From Sipunculus nudus (taxonomy: Eukaryota; Annelida; Sipuncula; Golfingiida; Sipunculidae), in the NCBI GenBank assembly GCA_026874595.1, contig CM049307.1, positions 35,322,862-35,386,861 on the forward strand: a stretch of 64,000 nt of DNA. The letters run 5' to 3'. The notes beneath the pieces were generated by a model. The model saw nothing but the letters and a program-made list of their open reading frames with translations, was not told where the DNA came from and made no database searches. Both the position numbers and the translations under genes were made by a program. Shown one piece after another: positions 47,401 through 59,590 of the stretch. The number at the start of each line of letters is the position of its first letter. The first letter of the stretch is position 1.

Positions 47401-48692
47401 CTCTTGTGACTGTGGTCATCAAATCATGTGTAAACGGGAGATTGTTATTGGGACTAAGTTTGATCGGCCAAGGCCACAAGAAGCAGATCGGGCCTGTGGT
47501 CACATGACAATCATGCTTGCCTCTCATGGATGTGCAAGGGGCATGTGTGGAGCCTGGCAACAACAATTAGTTAGCCAATAGGGATGGACATTGCAAAACC
47601 CTTGACTGGAAAGGATTAAAGAAACCCCGAAATATATGAATATTCATATACACCAGGTCGAGAAGGATCACCGTATCTGAAATTACAACTTCTATGTCAA
47701 CTCTATTAGGTAGCCTATATCAAAAGTACAGGACTTTATTTTACGTAACGTGTTACACTGTGAATTAATCATTAAAAATTAATTGAAATGTATAGGCCTA
47801 GGCCTACGTGCCAGATCTTAAATACTAAAGGAGGTCCTACATTGACCCTAATAGCACACATTAATATTTAGACCTAGAAAGGTAAATTACAGGTTAATAA
47901 CGTTACTGAGATCCCTCTTTCATTTTTTCCGTCATCACTTTTTTTTTGCATTTTATAGTCATAGAGCCACATGAACTTGACCACCTGCATGTTCTTTGTT
48001 GGGTCTGTTAATTCTGTCGATTTGTCTATGAAAATTTAGTTTGTTTTTTTTACTATTCCTTACGTATCTGATAAAAATAATGAAAATTTAAATATATTAG
48101 GAGATCATGATCATGAACACGTTTAACTAATTAGGCCCACATTTTTTATTCTGAATTTAATTTAAATTGAATTTAAGTTCTGGATATACATGTACGTAGG
48201 CCTATTTCAAATTCAATACTTTTATTTGCTGTGCATACCTGTATACAGGTCATAGGCCTACAATTTATTTTGCCAATAGTTTCCCGTGTAAGAAAGTTAA
48301 CAATAAAGTTTAAACTTAAATCTCCATCATGCAGCATAAATTATTTGTTCCAACTTTTTACTAAGTTGGAGCATGGGATTTGTTTTTGCAAAATGTTGTA
48401 CGCACACGATTGTTAAGTGTTTGCTCACTTTGATCGAGTCAGATGAATAGGCCTACCTTAGCCTGAAATTATGTCACATCCATGCAGTCATCAAGACTTG
48501 TATTCATATTTGATTCCGTTTGATTAAAAGAAAATGGAGCCTGAAAAATATGCAGTAAATATCATTATAACGTGTAAAATGTAAGCTGTCCGCATTACGA
48601 ATAGACTTTTGCACTGCATATAACTATAAATGTAGGCCTATTAAGAAAAATATACACATAAATTATTTCATCAGTCTTTGTTAGAATTGCCG

Positions 48693-48737
<45 letters not shown>

Positions 48738-51700
48738 GATGTATATATATATTGTTTTAACTTATCAATTATTAATGATTAATTATTAATTACAAGCGCA
48801 GCCATTTTGGCTAATAAAAAAAACTTTGTGTATTACAAAATATACTTCATGTATAGAATAGAAACAATATAGAATGACAATTACATGTATATATATTTGT
48901 GTGTATATAAGTAGGTGTGTGCGTACAAAATTTGTTATTGGAGTACATGGCTATTAAAGAGGATTTCGGCCGTTTTAAGTTAATAAATTGTCTCCTACAA
49001 ATACTTCCATATTTTAGTACAAAGGTGACAAAATGCACGAGGACTAATTGTTTTCTGTGCAAATGTAACTATGAGTTTTTATGGTCCTGGGTCATGCCTT
49101 TTCATTTATGGTTATATGCCTCGCGGAATTACAGGTAATGGCCTCTCAAATACTAAGCTGCTATATATTGACCTGGGCAATACCCTATGCCTGGCACTCG
49201 GCCTGACGTGGCCTATAACGGGTAAGTTCAGGTCAAGAACTGAAATCTAATATGGGTGTATATGCATGCAGTGGCTATAACACAATGCAAGCAAAGTATA
49301 TAATTAATATGGAGACCTATATACATGGCGTATACATGTGACACCTTCAAAATAATTGCATCCACACTACAGAGCGACTTCATGTTTATAAACTTTATAC
49401 AGATACATCCTGGACGGGAGTTAGACAACGAAATATATGTTAATAGGCCTAATATAAGACTTAATATATTGGCCTGCTTTATTTTGTCTGAAAAAGCATT
49501 TTTTAACCATAAACTTTTATGTTTCCTGAAATATGTACATTTTGTTTCTGAATGATTGCTTCTGGATAAAAAGCATTGCACAATCCTAATTTTTGTCTTT
49601 CTTCTCTATTCTTTTTGCAATTTTCCGGTACATATAAAACATATATAATCAAAATGCACGGTCAAAATAATATTCAATATTATATAATCTAGTTTAGTTT
49701 TATTAGAAATCTCTGTACTCAAATATGGTAAATATGTCTTTCAACGACGGGAACTTTAGGAGGAGGACTTTCACTCAAGACAATAGGCCTACGTTCATTG
49801 TGCAGATGACACAGATATATAGGGCGTATCTTATCTATATTATGGAAAGATAATTGAAGATATCGCACTTAACTTGGTCCGCTGATTTTTGCATCGTCAC
49901 AGCCATGATCTAGATACACGGGATTTCAAAGTTTAGTATATATACATGCATGTGATCACCCGCGTATATAAACTGAATTTGTTTAATCTTGACCTAGACC
50001 GAAGATAATCTCTATAGTCTCTAAAATGTAAACACATTTACGGCTATATAATTAGATTACCAATTAAAACGACTATATCCTTGCATGTATATGGACAAAT
50101 CCGAAAGGGTAAAATCACTTGTTTCTGTCATCCTTTTTGAGAACATAATAAAATCATATAAATGTTCTTAAAGAAGTCGAAAACAGTTTTTTATATATAC
50201 AAACGATTGCCGTGAATTTTTTTATGTTGCAACTTTTAGAGGCTTGCATGATGAATGTAAAGGATTTCCAGATATACTATTCTAAACTGTGTTTCTTCTC
50301 TCTTAAAAAAAATCTCTTTTTTTCAATTTTATGACTCCCTATAGGATGTACTTATGATTACTGTTCCATAAGGAAACCAGGTTCCTATATGTTCATGTTC
50401 ACTATTTCCTTTGTCTAAAAAGTAATTAATTAAACATTCAAGTAAGCCGGTCACAGAATCTACCTTTTAGATAGACTAACATTTCATATATTTTTTTCAT
50501 ATGAATTCTCACTCAGAATGATTTATGAAAAACGGATGATATAAAATTACACCGAGAGTTGCCTAAACGAAATTAATAAAAGTCTCTCCTGTCATAATGT
50601 TTGGATGAATTTCCATTCACAAATGAAACAATGCGTGTGTTTATGAGATAAAATTAGTTAAACAGAAAAAAGGCATTAAAACCATGATAGAATATATACT
50701 TCAACTACAAATAATACGCTGGTATGAAGTAGGTTCAAGTTGCATGCATGTGCACAAATGTAGGTTATAATAGTTTGCATGCAGTATATGTATACTGTCT
50801 TTATTCTATATATAGTCCTCGATTTTGTTCTGCCATCGAGCGTCTTGGATTGGTTTCATATACTGTATGGCATGCAGTGGGCACCTATACATAGATCAGA
50901 GCGGTGGAGAATGTCGCAGCGTCGTGTTTTGTTTAGGTTATTTTTGATTGATGAGTTTATATCGTTTATACGAGAATATTGGTATTTGGATATTTTTTTT
51001 TTTTGGGGGGGGGGGGGGGACTTTTTAAGGTAGCAAAGAAGAGCAATACTATCGAGCAGAGTTGTTTTGGTTTTATTTGTTGTTGTTTTCTATTCCTTAA
51101 ATTGGCACTGAATCTCCATCAAGGTTGATTTTCCAAAATTGACTTTTGGTCATGGGTAATATATAGTCACAGGTGACAAGTTTGCACTTCATATTCATCT
51201 TTCACCTCATCATAATTAATGTTCAAGGTCTTGATCATCTTCGCCAGCTCTATGCTTCCAGAGACCTTGCATGCACTATCAAGCCACTCTGCTCGTTATT
51301 TCATAAATTACGAACAAGTTAGTTGGACCAATCAAATGGCTTGCGTACGCTCCCTTCGTGCACCGAGAATCTGACGAATCAAATAAAGGCTTTTAAATCT
51401 AATCATGTATGCGGTGCAAGTGTTCTTGTACATAAGGTATGTGAAAAGTTTACTCCTGTCTACAAAAGCCAGCAAAGTGACTCAGTTAAAAAGGTCAATA
51501 TGGAAGCGAAATTTCATTTGCGATCGGGGAGTATGTATAAATAAAAACATTTGTGTTTTTGATACATGTTTTATCGAGGGATCAGCATTATATAAGTCAG
51601 CTACTTGTTAAAACCAATCAAATTCTTCTTTAACGATTAAACAAAATATTTGATCTGAATACAGTCGGTCATAAGACCTAACTTAATAAATATGAAGACA

Positions 51701-52080
51701 CAGAGAACAGAATGAACAAAATTGACCAAGTTTGGTTTATGGTTTCTCATAAATGTTTAAATTTGATTAAATACAAAATTGACTACTTGAGTTAAAAAAA
51801 TAGTGAATGCCTGTACATAAACAATGAAAAAACATAAACAAAGACAGAGACATACATGTGCTATATATTTCATGTGTCCCAAATATTTAACAATTACCAA
51901 TGTATATAACATGATTACATGAGTAAAATAATAAATATAATAAAAAATAACAAAATTGAAATGAATAAACAAATTAAATAATAGCTAGAGATATATCAGA
52001 TCAGGAAAGTTAAAGTAAGATTTATTGGGTAACTATTATGTACATTATGAAATATATACATGTATAATGCAATGTTGTTA
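47401..52080. other. Unique intergenic sequence with repeated TAGGCCTA octamers
   Basis: No gene or transposon end is recognised. A (TA)n tract lies at about 48695-48730 and a G-run at about 51004-51019. The palindrome TAGGCCTA occurs at 47793, 47799, 48197, 48253, 48448, 48633, 49444 and 49784. Open frames reach at most about 117 codons and none shows family motifs. Confidence 0.45.
48695..48730. repeat. (TA)n microsatellite
   Basis: Perfect TA run followed by an imperfect TATATTTATATAG tail. Confidence 0.9.
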
Positions 52081-52081
52081 T

Positions 52082-53670
52082 ATAACCCTAGGTTTTGTAG
52101 AGGATCAAACTTTGTGTGTCCGGAGATGACTTGTCAGGCCAATCCGGGCACGGAAGTACCTCCCATATGTTGGACACATGTACACAGGTAGTTGCTATTC
52201 TTCCCTTGCGAACCTCACGTTTCCTCCTGTACTCCGCCAGGCGTCCTATCTAAGCGTCTTCTGCACCTTTGTGTGCAGCTGCACGCAACGCTGCTCGATC
52301 CTGCGCTAGACTTTCCCACGTGTCTGTATTGATGATAGTTTTTTTTTCAGCGATGCTCTAAGATTGTCATTGTAGCGCCTCCGCTGACCTCCGATGGATC
52401 TTTTTCCAGACACCAGTTCTCCATACACAAGTTGATTTGAGTCTTGTATCTGGCATGCGGCAAATGTCCTAGGATCGATGCACGATGGTGAAGATTGACG
52501 GAAGGTTGACACGTGTGTCTGAAAATAGTCTTGCCATCTTATGTTCATCAGTCGACGGATGCAGGTCAGGTGTAAGTGGTTCAGTTGTTTGGCATGTCTT
52601 GCATAGACAGTCTATATCCCGCAGCCATACAACAGGTTAGTGATGACTTCAGCCTTGGAGACCTGGATCTTGGTTTTAAGATGGATACCTCTACGCTCCC
52701 TGACACATTCTGAAGATGCGTTCAGGTCGCAGTCGTCAGCAAAGAGAAGTTCACGAATGGTTGTCCTTACTTTCGTGACGGTATTCAGTCTTCTGCGACG
52801 AGGAGCTTCCCATCTGTGCGGTATCTTATACCGACTCCAGGATCATCATTGTTAAAAGCATCCATTAACATAGCAGAAAACATCAAGCTGAAGAGCGTTG
52901 GAGCTATAACGCAGCCTTTATTTACGTCGTTGTTTACTGGGAAGTCGGAAGATGCCTCACCATCATCAAGGACGCATGCCATCATGCCATCGTGAAACTG
53001 GCGGATGATGATGATGAACCGGTCAGGAAATCCAAACTTGGCCATGATCTTCCAGCGTCTGTCACGGCTGACAGTGTCGAAAGCCGTTGTTAGGTCGACA
53101 GATGTGCTGTCAAGGTCCTGGTATTGTTCTTGGCATTTCTCTTGCAGTTGACGAGTGGCAAAGGTTATGTCAACTATACCAAGACCAGCTCAAACCCGCA
53201 TTGACTCTCTGGTAGAAGACCGTCTTCCAGGTGTAGAATAAGGCAATTGAGAAGCAGCCTAGCAAGGATCCCTCTGTGGTTTTCACAGCTCTATCTGTTT
53301 CCCTTGCGCTTGTATTGTTGGACATATGGAAGCGTCTTTGAATTCTTGTGGCAGTGTACTTTTCTCCCAAAAGGAGAGGAATAACTCCTGGAGATTTTGT
53401 GTCAATGTGGGTCCGCCAGGCTTGTATAATTTAGCAGAAATGGTATCAAAGCCTGGGGCTTTACCACATGAGGGCTGTTTGATGACTTTCTCCACTTCAA
53501 AGATAGAGGATATGTTGTGGAGAGCATCGCTTTTTTTTCTTCTTGGGACAAGCGAACATTAGCATTGTCATTGATGGAAGAGGGACGTTTCAGAACGGAC
53601 TTGATGTGCTCTGCCCACCGGTCCAGGATCTTAGCATGCGCTGTGATCAAGGCCGATCAATCTAAACTCA
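52082..53670 (-). pseudogene. Degenerate non-LTR retrotransposon ORF2 fragment (reverse transcriptase)
   Basis: On the minus strand a reverse transcriptase can be followed through several frames. It begins with AKILDRWAEHIKSVLKRPS (near 53640), then CGKAPGFDTISAKLYKPGGP, LPQEFKDASI, a palm segment MAKFGFPDRFIIIIRQFHDG (53045) with GCVIAPTLFSLMFSAML, and the catalytic FADD at about 52733-52744. After FADD about 60 residues expected in the family seem missing. A C-terminal part (MNIRWQDYFQTHV, GQRRRYNDNLRASLKKK) follows and ends near 52100 in a zinc-finger-like CPTYGRYF...SHLRTH where a cysteine is changed to tyrosine. Frameshifts and stops show it is dead. No endonuclease domain is left. Clade (Jockey/CR1-like) is a guess. 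Confidence 0.85.
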
Positions 53671-53685
53671 CAGTGCCGTAACCAG

Positions 53686-53870
53686 TGGGGTGGCCGGGGG
53701 GGGGGGGCAAGCCAAAAACGGGAAGGAGGCAAAATAAAATGGGGTGGGAAAAAGGGAAGGAAAGAAAGGAAAGAGGAAAGAAGAGAAAGGGAAGGAAGAA
53801 GAAAAGGGAAAAGAAAAGGACAGAAAAGGAAAAGAAAAAGGGGAAAGGAAAGGAAGAAGTAAAAGAAGTA
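53686..53870. repeat. Polypurine tract
   Basis: A G-run at about 53697-53707 leads into nearly uninterrupted purine sequence (GGAAAGAAAGG-type) from about 53737 to 53868 on the + strand. Open frames across it code only Lys/Glu/Gly-rich low-complexity peptide and are not genes. Confidence 0.85.
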
Positions 53871-53954
53871 CAGAATCGAGTTGTATATATCTACAAACTT
53901 GGCGTAGAAAGCATAGGTTTAACTAGATATTTCTTGGCACCGCAGATGCCATAG

Positions 53955-55627
53955 TATCGCCAGACAATTAATCCCCCCCCCCCCCCCACCTTTAAGAATA
54001 GCCCCCCCCCCCCCATCTTCAGCAGCATATACTGAAATTTGGCAAGCGACTATGGTTTCTTCAATCTATCAACTTGAGGAACAATATTTTTGAACATTAT
54101 AGGGGCCAATAAAGAATCACTCTTATGAAAAGGGGATAAATTTATGCTAAAAAAGGTAAGGTAGGTAGCGCCACCTGTCTGGTCGACGAAAAAACTCTCC
54201 AAGATGGATGTACATGCCAAATTGGAGACCAGCACATTAAAGGACTCCTCAGATATGAGCAATTTTCATCTAAAACAAATCTACAGATGGACGCCATGGC
54301 AAAACGATTTCTTGCCACAAGATTGAGGAGTCAAAGATTTATAGATATGCTCAAATTCAGGTCAATACTGCAAATCACTCCTGAGAAAAGGGCTTTAAAT
54401 TATTCTAAAAAAAAAGAAGGTAGGTGGGCCACCTGTCTGTTTTATAAGAAAACTTTCAAAGATGTATGGACATGCCAAATTTCAGATAAATACCTTGAAC
54501 AACTCCGGAGATAACAGCAATTTTCACCAAAAACGCATGTACAGATGGACGCCAAATCAAAACGATTGTAGATTGCACCACCAGTCTTATGTACTAGATG
54601 GAGGAGTCCATGATTTATGGATATGCAAAATTTCAGGCCAATAGGGCAAACCACTCCTCAGAAAAGGACATTAATTTATTCTACAAAAACGGAAATGTAG
54701 GTGGCGCCACCAGTCTGGTATATGAGAACACTTTCAAAGACGGATGGACATGCCAAATTTTAGACAAATAGCTTGAACCACTCCGGAGATATAAGCAATT
54801 TTCACTAAAGGCACATATACAGATGGACGCCGAAAGATCGATGGCAAAACGATTGCAGATGGCGCAACCTGTCTTGAGTAAAAGATGGAGGAGTGCAAGA
54901 TCTATGGATAGGCACAATTTCAGCCCATTCGGTCAATAAGTTTTAGACTCATAATGCTAACAGTACTCTCAAGTGGCAATGAAGCGGTAATAAAGAGCAC
55001 GGAAACATGAGATAGACAGAAGGTGGCGCCACCTGTCTTCCGCAAAAGACAAAGCTATCCAAGATCTTCGGTTAATTTGATTTTTGGACCAATGCATGCA
55101 TCCCTTATTGAGATATTTATGATTTATTGTGATTTTCACCATAAATGGCAATTTTCACTCTCATAGGAAAGGTCATTTAAATAAACATCATACCATAACC
55201 CATTTCTGTGTATATGCATAATATGAAAGAAATCTGTCCAATAGTTTTTGACTTATAATGCTCACAGTACTGTTATGTGGCAATGAAGGGTGTTAATTGG
55301 CATGAAAACAAGAAAAGGATAACAGGTGGCGCCACCAGTCTGCGGTTAGTGACAACACTATCTAAGATCTTCGGTCAAGTTGATTTTTGGATCAATACAT
55401 GCAAGATTTCTTGAGATATTTAAATTCCCCCAAAATGGACCTATTCAAGGTCAAGGTCAAATTTTCTAGTAAAGATCATGACCCCATTTTAAATAGGCCT
55501 CGCCCTCTCACCCAAATCTATGCACGTGTTAATTTGGTAAAGATCGGTAAAATATTTTTTTGGTTTATCGCGTCTAAAAGAAATCCCGTGCCTAAACCAT
55601 AGTATCTCCAGACTTTGTCTGGCGATA
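53955..55627. mobile_element. GGTGGCGCCACC-array family, complete copy with 11-bp terminal inverted repeats
   Basis: TATCGCCAGAC (53955-53965) at the left is exactly inverted at the right as GTCTGGCGATA (55617-55627). The right end also forms a perfect hairpin CCAGAC-TTT-GTCTGG (55608-55622). The interior has ~280-bp units with GGTGGCGCCACC or variants at about 54168, 54425, 54701, 54858, 55023 and 55326. The phrases TTTCAGGCCAATAGGGCAAA, GAGATATAAGCAATTTTCAC and ATCTATGGATA are shared with 31872-36910. No coding sequence; non-autonomous. Confidence 0.8.
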
Positions 55628-55968
55628 TAATAACAACGTGATATTTATATCTCTCACTTATATGGTCTTTGTGCTCGTGTAGGTATAAGATCCACATATT
55701 TAAACTGAAATTTGAATTTTCAGGTCATCTTGTTATTTAACACTGTGCTATGAATCTCACAGAACTGATCTTTATATATTAACTATTAATTCGTTAATGT
55801 CATACATGAACATGATTGCGTACAAAACGCTGAGTCATGAAACCTCTCATTTCGCAAGCCCTGCAAGTCATCACTGTGATAAACTTATAAACTATGACCG
55901 TTCATAACAATATTATTGTCGCCACCGGATCTGATGATTAAGGTATACCAGGGAGAATAAACACATAA

Positions 55969-57554
55969 GGGTATTTCTACAGAAAACGTCGCATTTCAAG
56001 GGTTCTCTTGGTGATTTTTTTTAATCTTGATTTTAATATAACAAAACTTAATTTGTAGAAAAATATCGTTAGAATTGTAAAATAATGCAAGTAGTGCACT
56101 TTTCCGTTTCCTTTTTTTTTAAATAGTCCAGGAAAGGGGAAAATATAAACCTTTTTCTCGACACCGTGACACGCAGTAAAATCTCACTTGCACATTTCAG
56201 ACATTGTTTTGACTAGATTTTTTTTGTGATTTTCGATAAAATTAAAATTAATAGCCTTTGATAAAATAAAAAAATAAATTTCAGTTATGAATTTAACAAA
56301 AAAAGTGTGTAAAAAAGAACATATTTTCTTCTTTTTAATTAACTTTTGAAAACAAAAATTGTCTCTATTCCTATTTTTGCTTCCAGAGGGGTGCATTTGC
56401 AGGGATTTACCGGACAAAGTATTTTGGTACATCTACCTTCAGAATTAAAGTCGAAATACCTTGATAATTTTTTTGAATCCACAAAAAAATAAAATTTAAA
56501 CATGGTTTTAAATCCTCTGGGTAACGGTGTTGAGCATAGATAACGGTGTTGAGCATAGGTAACGGAGTCGAGCTTCTGAAGAAAAAATACCCGTAGTGAC
56601 TACTTGAATACCAGTATTATGTAATAAAACAAGCAAATGCCTGTTTGAATAGAAGAAACGCAAATGTTTAAAATATTTAGCCCAAAATATGTTTCAAATT
56701 CTATTTCAATAATTTGGATTTAATACCAAGTTCTCGACACCGTTACCTTGCTCTCGACACCGTTATTTTTCATGCAGGTAACGGTTTCGAGTGGTAACGG
56801 TGCTGAGATTTTTTCATCTATACGTTAAATGCAGGACAAAAATTACTTCCATACCGTGCCTAAGAGGGCAGCACGAGTTATCACTACTAGAACAACAAGA
56901 GGAAGCCATTTTCGAAGTGTTATATGTGACGGTTAATTTTTCGCAGGTGTAACGGTGTCGAGTCCAAATAAACATACGGTGATTTTTTTAACCCTTTAAT
57001 GATTAACAGAGAACACTGATATGACAGTTACTAAATTTAATTGTGGATTATGTGTACAAAATTTCCTGAACTCTAATAAACGCTGCTCCCTGCATCAGCA
57101 AAGTGGTTTCTGTTCACGCGCTGCAAGGTCAAAAGGTCAGGTAACGGTGCCGAGAATATTTTGGGAGACATACTTTTTATATCCAAATTTTTGTATTAAA
57201 AACAAAACGGTCAGGAAAAATCAAGCAAAAATATCATCTTAATAAACATTCACCGCTGTTACAACGTGGAAAACAAAATCTATATAAATGGAACAGTGGT
57301 TACAGAAAAACGCTGTTTTGAATTTAAGATCCGAGAGAAAGGGACAACGGAAATTTAAGGGTATTGTAACATTTGCAGCTTTTTTTCTGTATGTATTTCT
57401 GCCCCGATTTAAATTATTTTTTATCTCATAATAATGGTTATATCTTTAGCAACAATCTGAATGGTTATTCATATCATTTTTAGCATTTGCTAATTTCTCA
57501 GTAACAAATATAGTTTCGGGACATGAAATGCGACATTTTTTTGTAGAAATACCC
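55969..57554. mobile_element. 1.6-kb TIR element with clustered GTAACGGTGTCGAG motifs
   Basis: The left terminus GGGTATTTCTACAGAAAACG plus TCGCATTTCA (55969-55998) is matched in inverse by TGAAATGCGACATTT followed by TTTTGTAGAAATACCC (57524-57554), about 31 bp with few mismatches. ATAA flanks both ends and may be a target duplication. Inside, the 14-mer GTAACGGTGTCGAG or a near variant appears about ten times: + strand at 56521, 56540, 56559, 56778, 56794, 56949, 57141; - strand at 56157-56170, 56733-56746, 56753-56766. I find no transposase. The repeated motif could be a transposase-binding site; the family is unknown to me. Confidence 0.7.
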
Positions 57555-58348
57555 ATAAACGTTATACCTGGATTGACACAGCGAACCAAAACACTTCCCT
57601 AATACTTTCCCTGGCAGTTATAGCTCTGTTAAACTAGAAGATTTTAGAAAATTCTGGTCGAGCTTTATAGACTTCGACTAAACAAAATAATTTTCACATG
57701 TTACAAGTTGCAATGAGTGTGGAAAAAAACTGCTCCATGTATGAGTTCAGAAAACTTTTACTATATGCATGTGTCTGTCGGTTCATCCTCGGGTAAGCCA
57801 CAATTAACTGCAAGAAAATCCAATTTTATTAGCAAATACACCCGGAATTGATTTCAAACAGAGCTTTAGTACGCCTCATCTTGCAGGAGGTACGCCAGAG
57901 AAGCGTATGTATTATATATAACGCTCATATGTTAGTAAGCAGCTCTTGCGGTAGATTACAGATATATATGTGTGTACATACACACCGCTGATCCTTTTGT
58001 TCTTGGTGTAGTGGTATACACGTGTACATACGGCTTGTAGGATTCCTGTATTGTGTCAAGGTCAATGGCAAATTGCAGCACCCGTGCTGACCTTGAACGT
58101 TACGAATAGGCCTACATACGCACAATTTTTTTGAAAGCTTCGTAATTTTATTATTAAACCAGTTATATAAATGAAATGTAATCCTCATTTGGTTTTATAA
58201 CTCATGAAGTCATAGCCAATGATAACTAATTCATGATTTTTATTTAAATTATTAATTCCAGGCTCTGACCTGGCCCAAACCGGGAAAATTGGAAAATTCC
58301 GCTACAGCTCAGGACATCCACATTCACTTAATAATTTGCACCTGTATG

Positions 58349-58351
<3 letters not shown>

Positions 58352-58400
<49 letters not shown>
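58352..58400. repeat. (TA)n microsatellite
   Basis: Nearly 50 bases of uninterrupted TA, followed by CATATATATATATA. Frames through it read as Tyr-Ile repeats and are not coding. Confidence 0.9.
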
Positions 58401-58414
<14 letters not shown>

Positions 58415-59523
58415 CTTGATCGCATTTTAAATATATTACAATTAAGCATAAGGTTTTGGAAAAATAAATTATTATGTTTCCAATATAAGTAAATTCTAAA
58501 CAAATAATATTTTATACTAAACTAATAAATGGAACCAACGTCTATAATTCTAATTATCAGTATACTTCATTTGCAATTTATAAAATCATTCTCTGAATAG
58601 CCCGTGGAGGGTGAGGGATTACATTAACATCAACCCCATATCCCTCCTATATATTGACACCCCTTGACTTACCCATTTTCCGTGTTGGGTGACTACAGGA
58701 GATGAGATGCCGGACGTCAGGAGGATTTCTTTATGCTGAGATGTCGTGGCCATCAGGTATAACACAGATAACATGTCCACAGTACATATCCTAAAAAAAG
58801 ATAAGGATTCTCCCAGTCTAGCTATCCTGGCTAGCTTTTGTTGCTTTAACAAGTGATGACTCCCTGATAAGTAAACCAGGTTAAAAGGTCTGGTGGTTCT
58901 CGTATATAGGTTCTGTGCATAAAGGTAAAAATTCAGTCTTGATATCAATTCTAGGTCGACGAGATCCATTTACTGAGGCTGTCTCTCTCAGGGATGGACT
59001 TGAACTTCAGTGATAACGTAAGTTTCCATCACACTTCACTTTGGTGACACATATAGTAACGTATATATATATATATATATAAACGGGAACAGTCCGTTTA
59101 AAGAATGTACATGCACCTGTCATCCGGACAGGCTTGATGTATAGCTGTATATTCTGTTTGATCACAGGAGCGTAAAGAGTACGTGTCTTGCATGAAATCA
59201 TCTATAAAGCTCATCCAGTTTTCAACTCCCGGTCTATCGCCATGGGTCCTATTATAACACTAGATAAAAAGGGACTTTTAAATTGAACTTAGGTGTATTT
59301 TTTTCTCATTTTACATATATTTAGACTTTTAAGAATTTGCATCCTCTAACCATGCATTATCCGGTTATTCTACAGTATACGTCTGTCATACCCACTGTAA
59401 CAGAATTTTACCTACATTATATATAGGCACAATTAAACACTCATTTATAGATACACAAGATGTCCATGTAAGTTGTGACATGTGGTGACCATATACCTAT
59501 ATACAGGTATCTATATATCTACA

Positions 59524-59526
<3 letters not shown>

Positions 59527-59588
<62 letters not shown>
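59527..59588. repeat. (TA)n microsatellite
   Basis: About 60 bases of perfect AT/TA dinucleotide, among the longest simple repeats in the window. Confidence 0.92.

Positions 59589-59590
<2 letters not shown>

Noticed and set aside
53685-53954. 89-codon open frame rich in Lys, Glu and Gly
   Set aside because: It is a reading of the polypurine tract, has no start context or splice support and is low complexity.
58640-58760. Possible small plus-strand exon (acceptor-like TGACTACAG, donor GTATAA)
   Set aside because: The acceptor lacks a good pyrimidine tract, the donor is weak, and no partner exon could be found.
58619-58969. 116-codon open frame on the minus strand
   Set aside because: No recognisable motif, no splice sites that extend it, and a frame of this length is not rare in 64 kb read in six frames.
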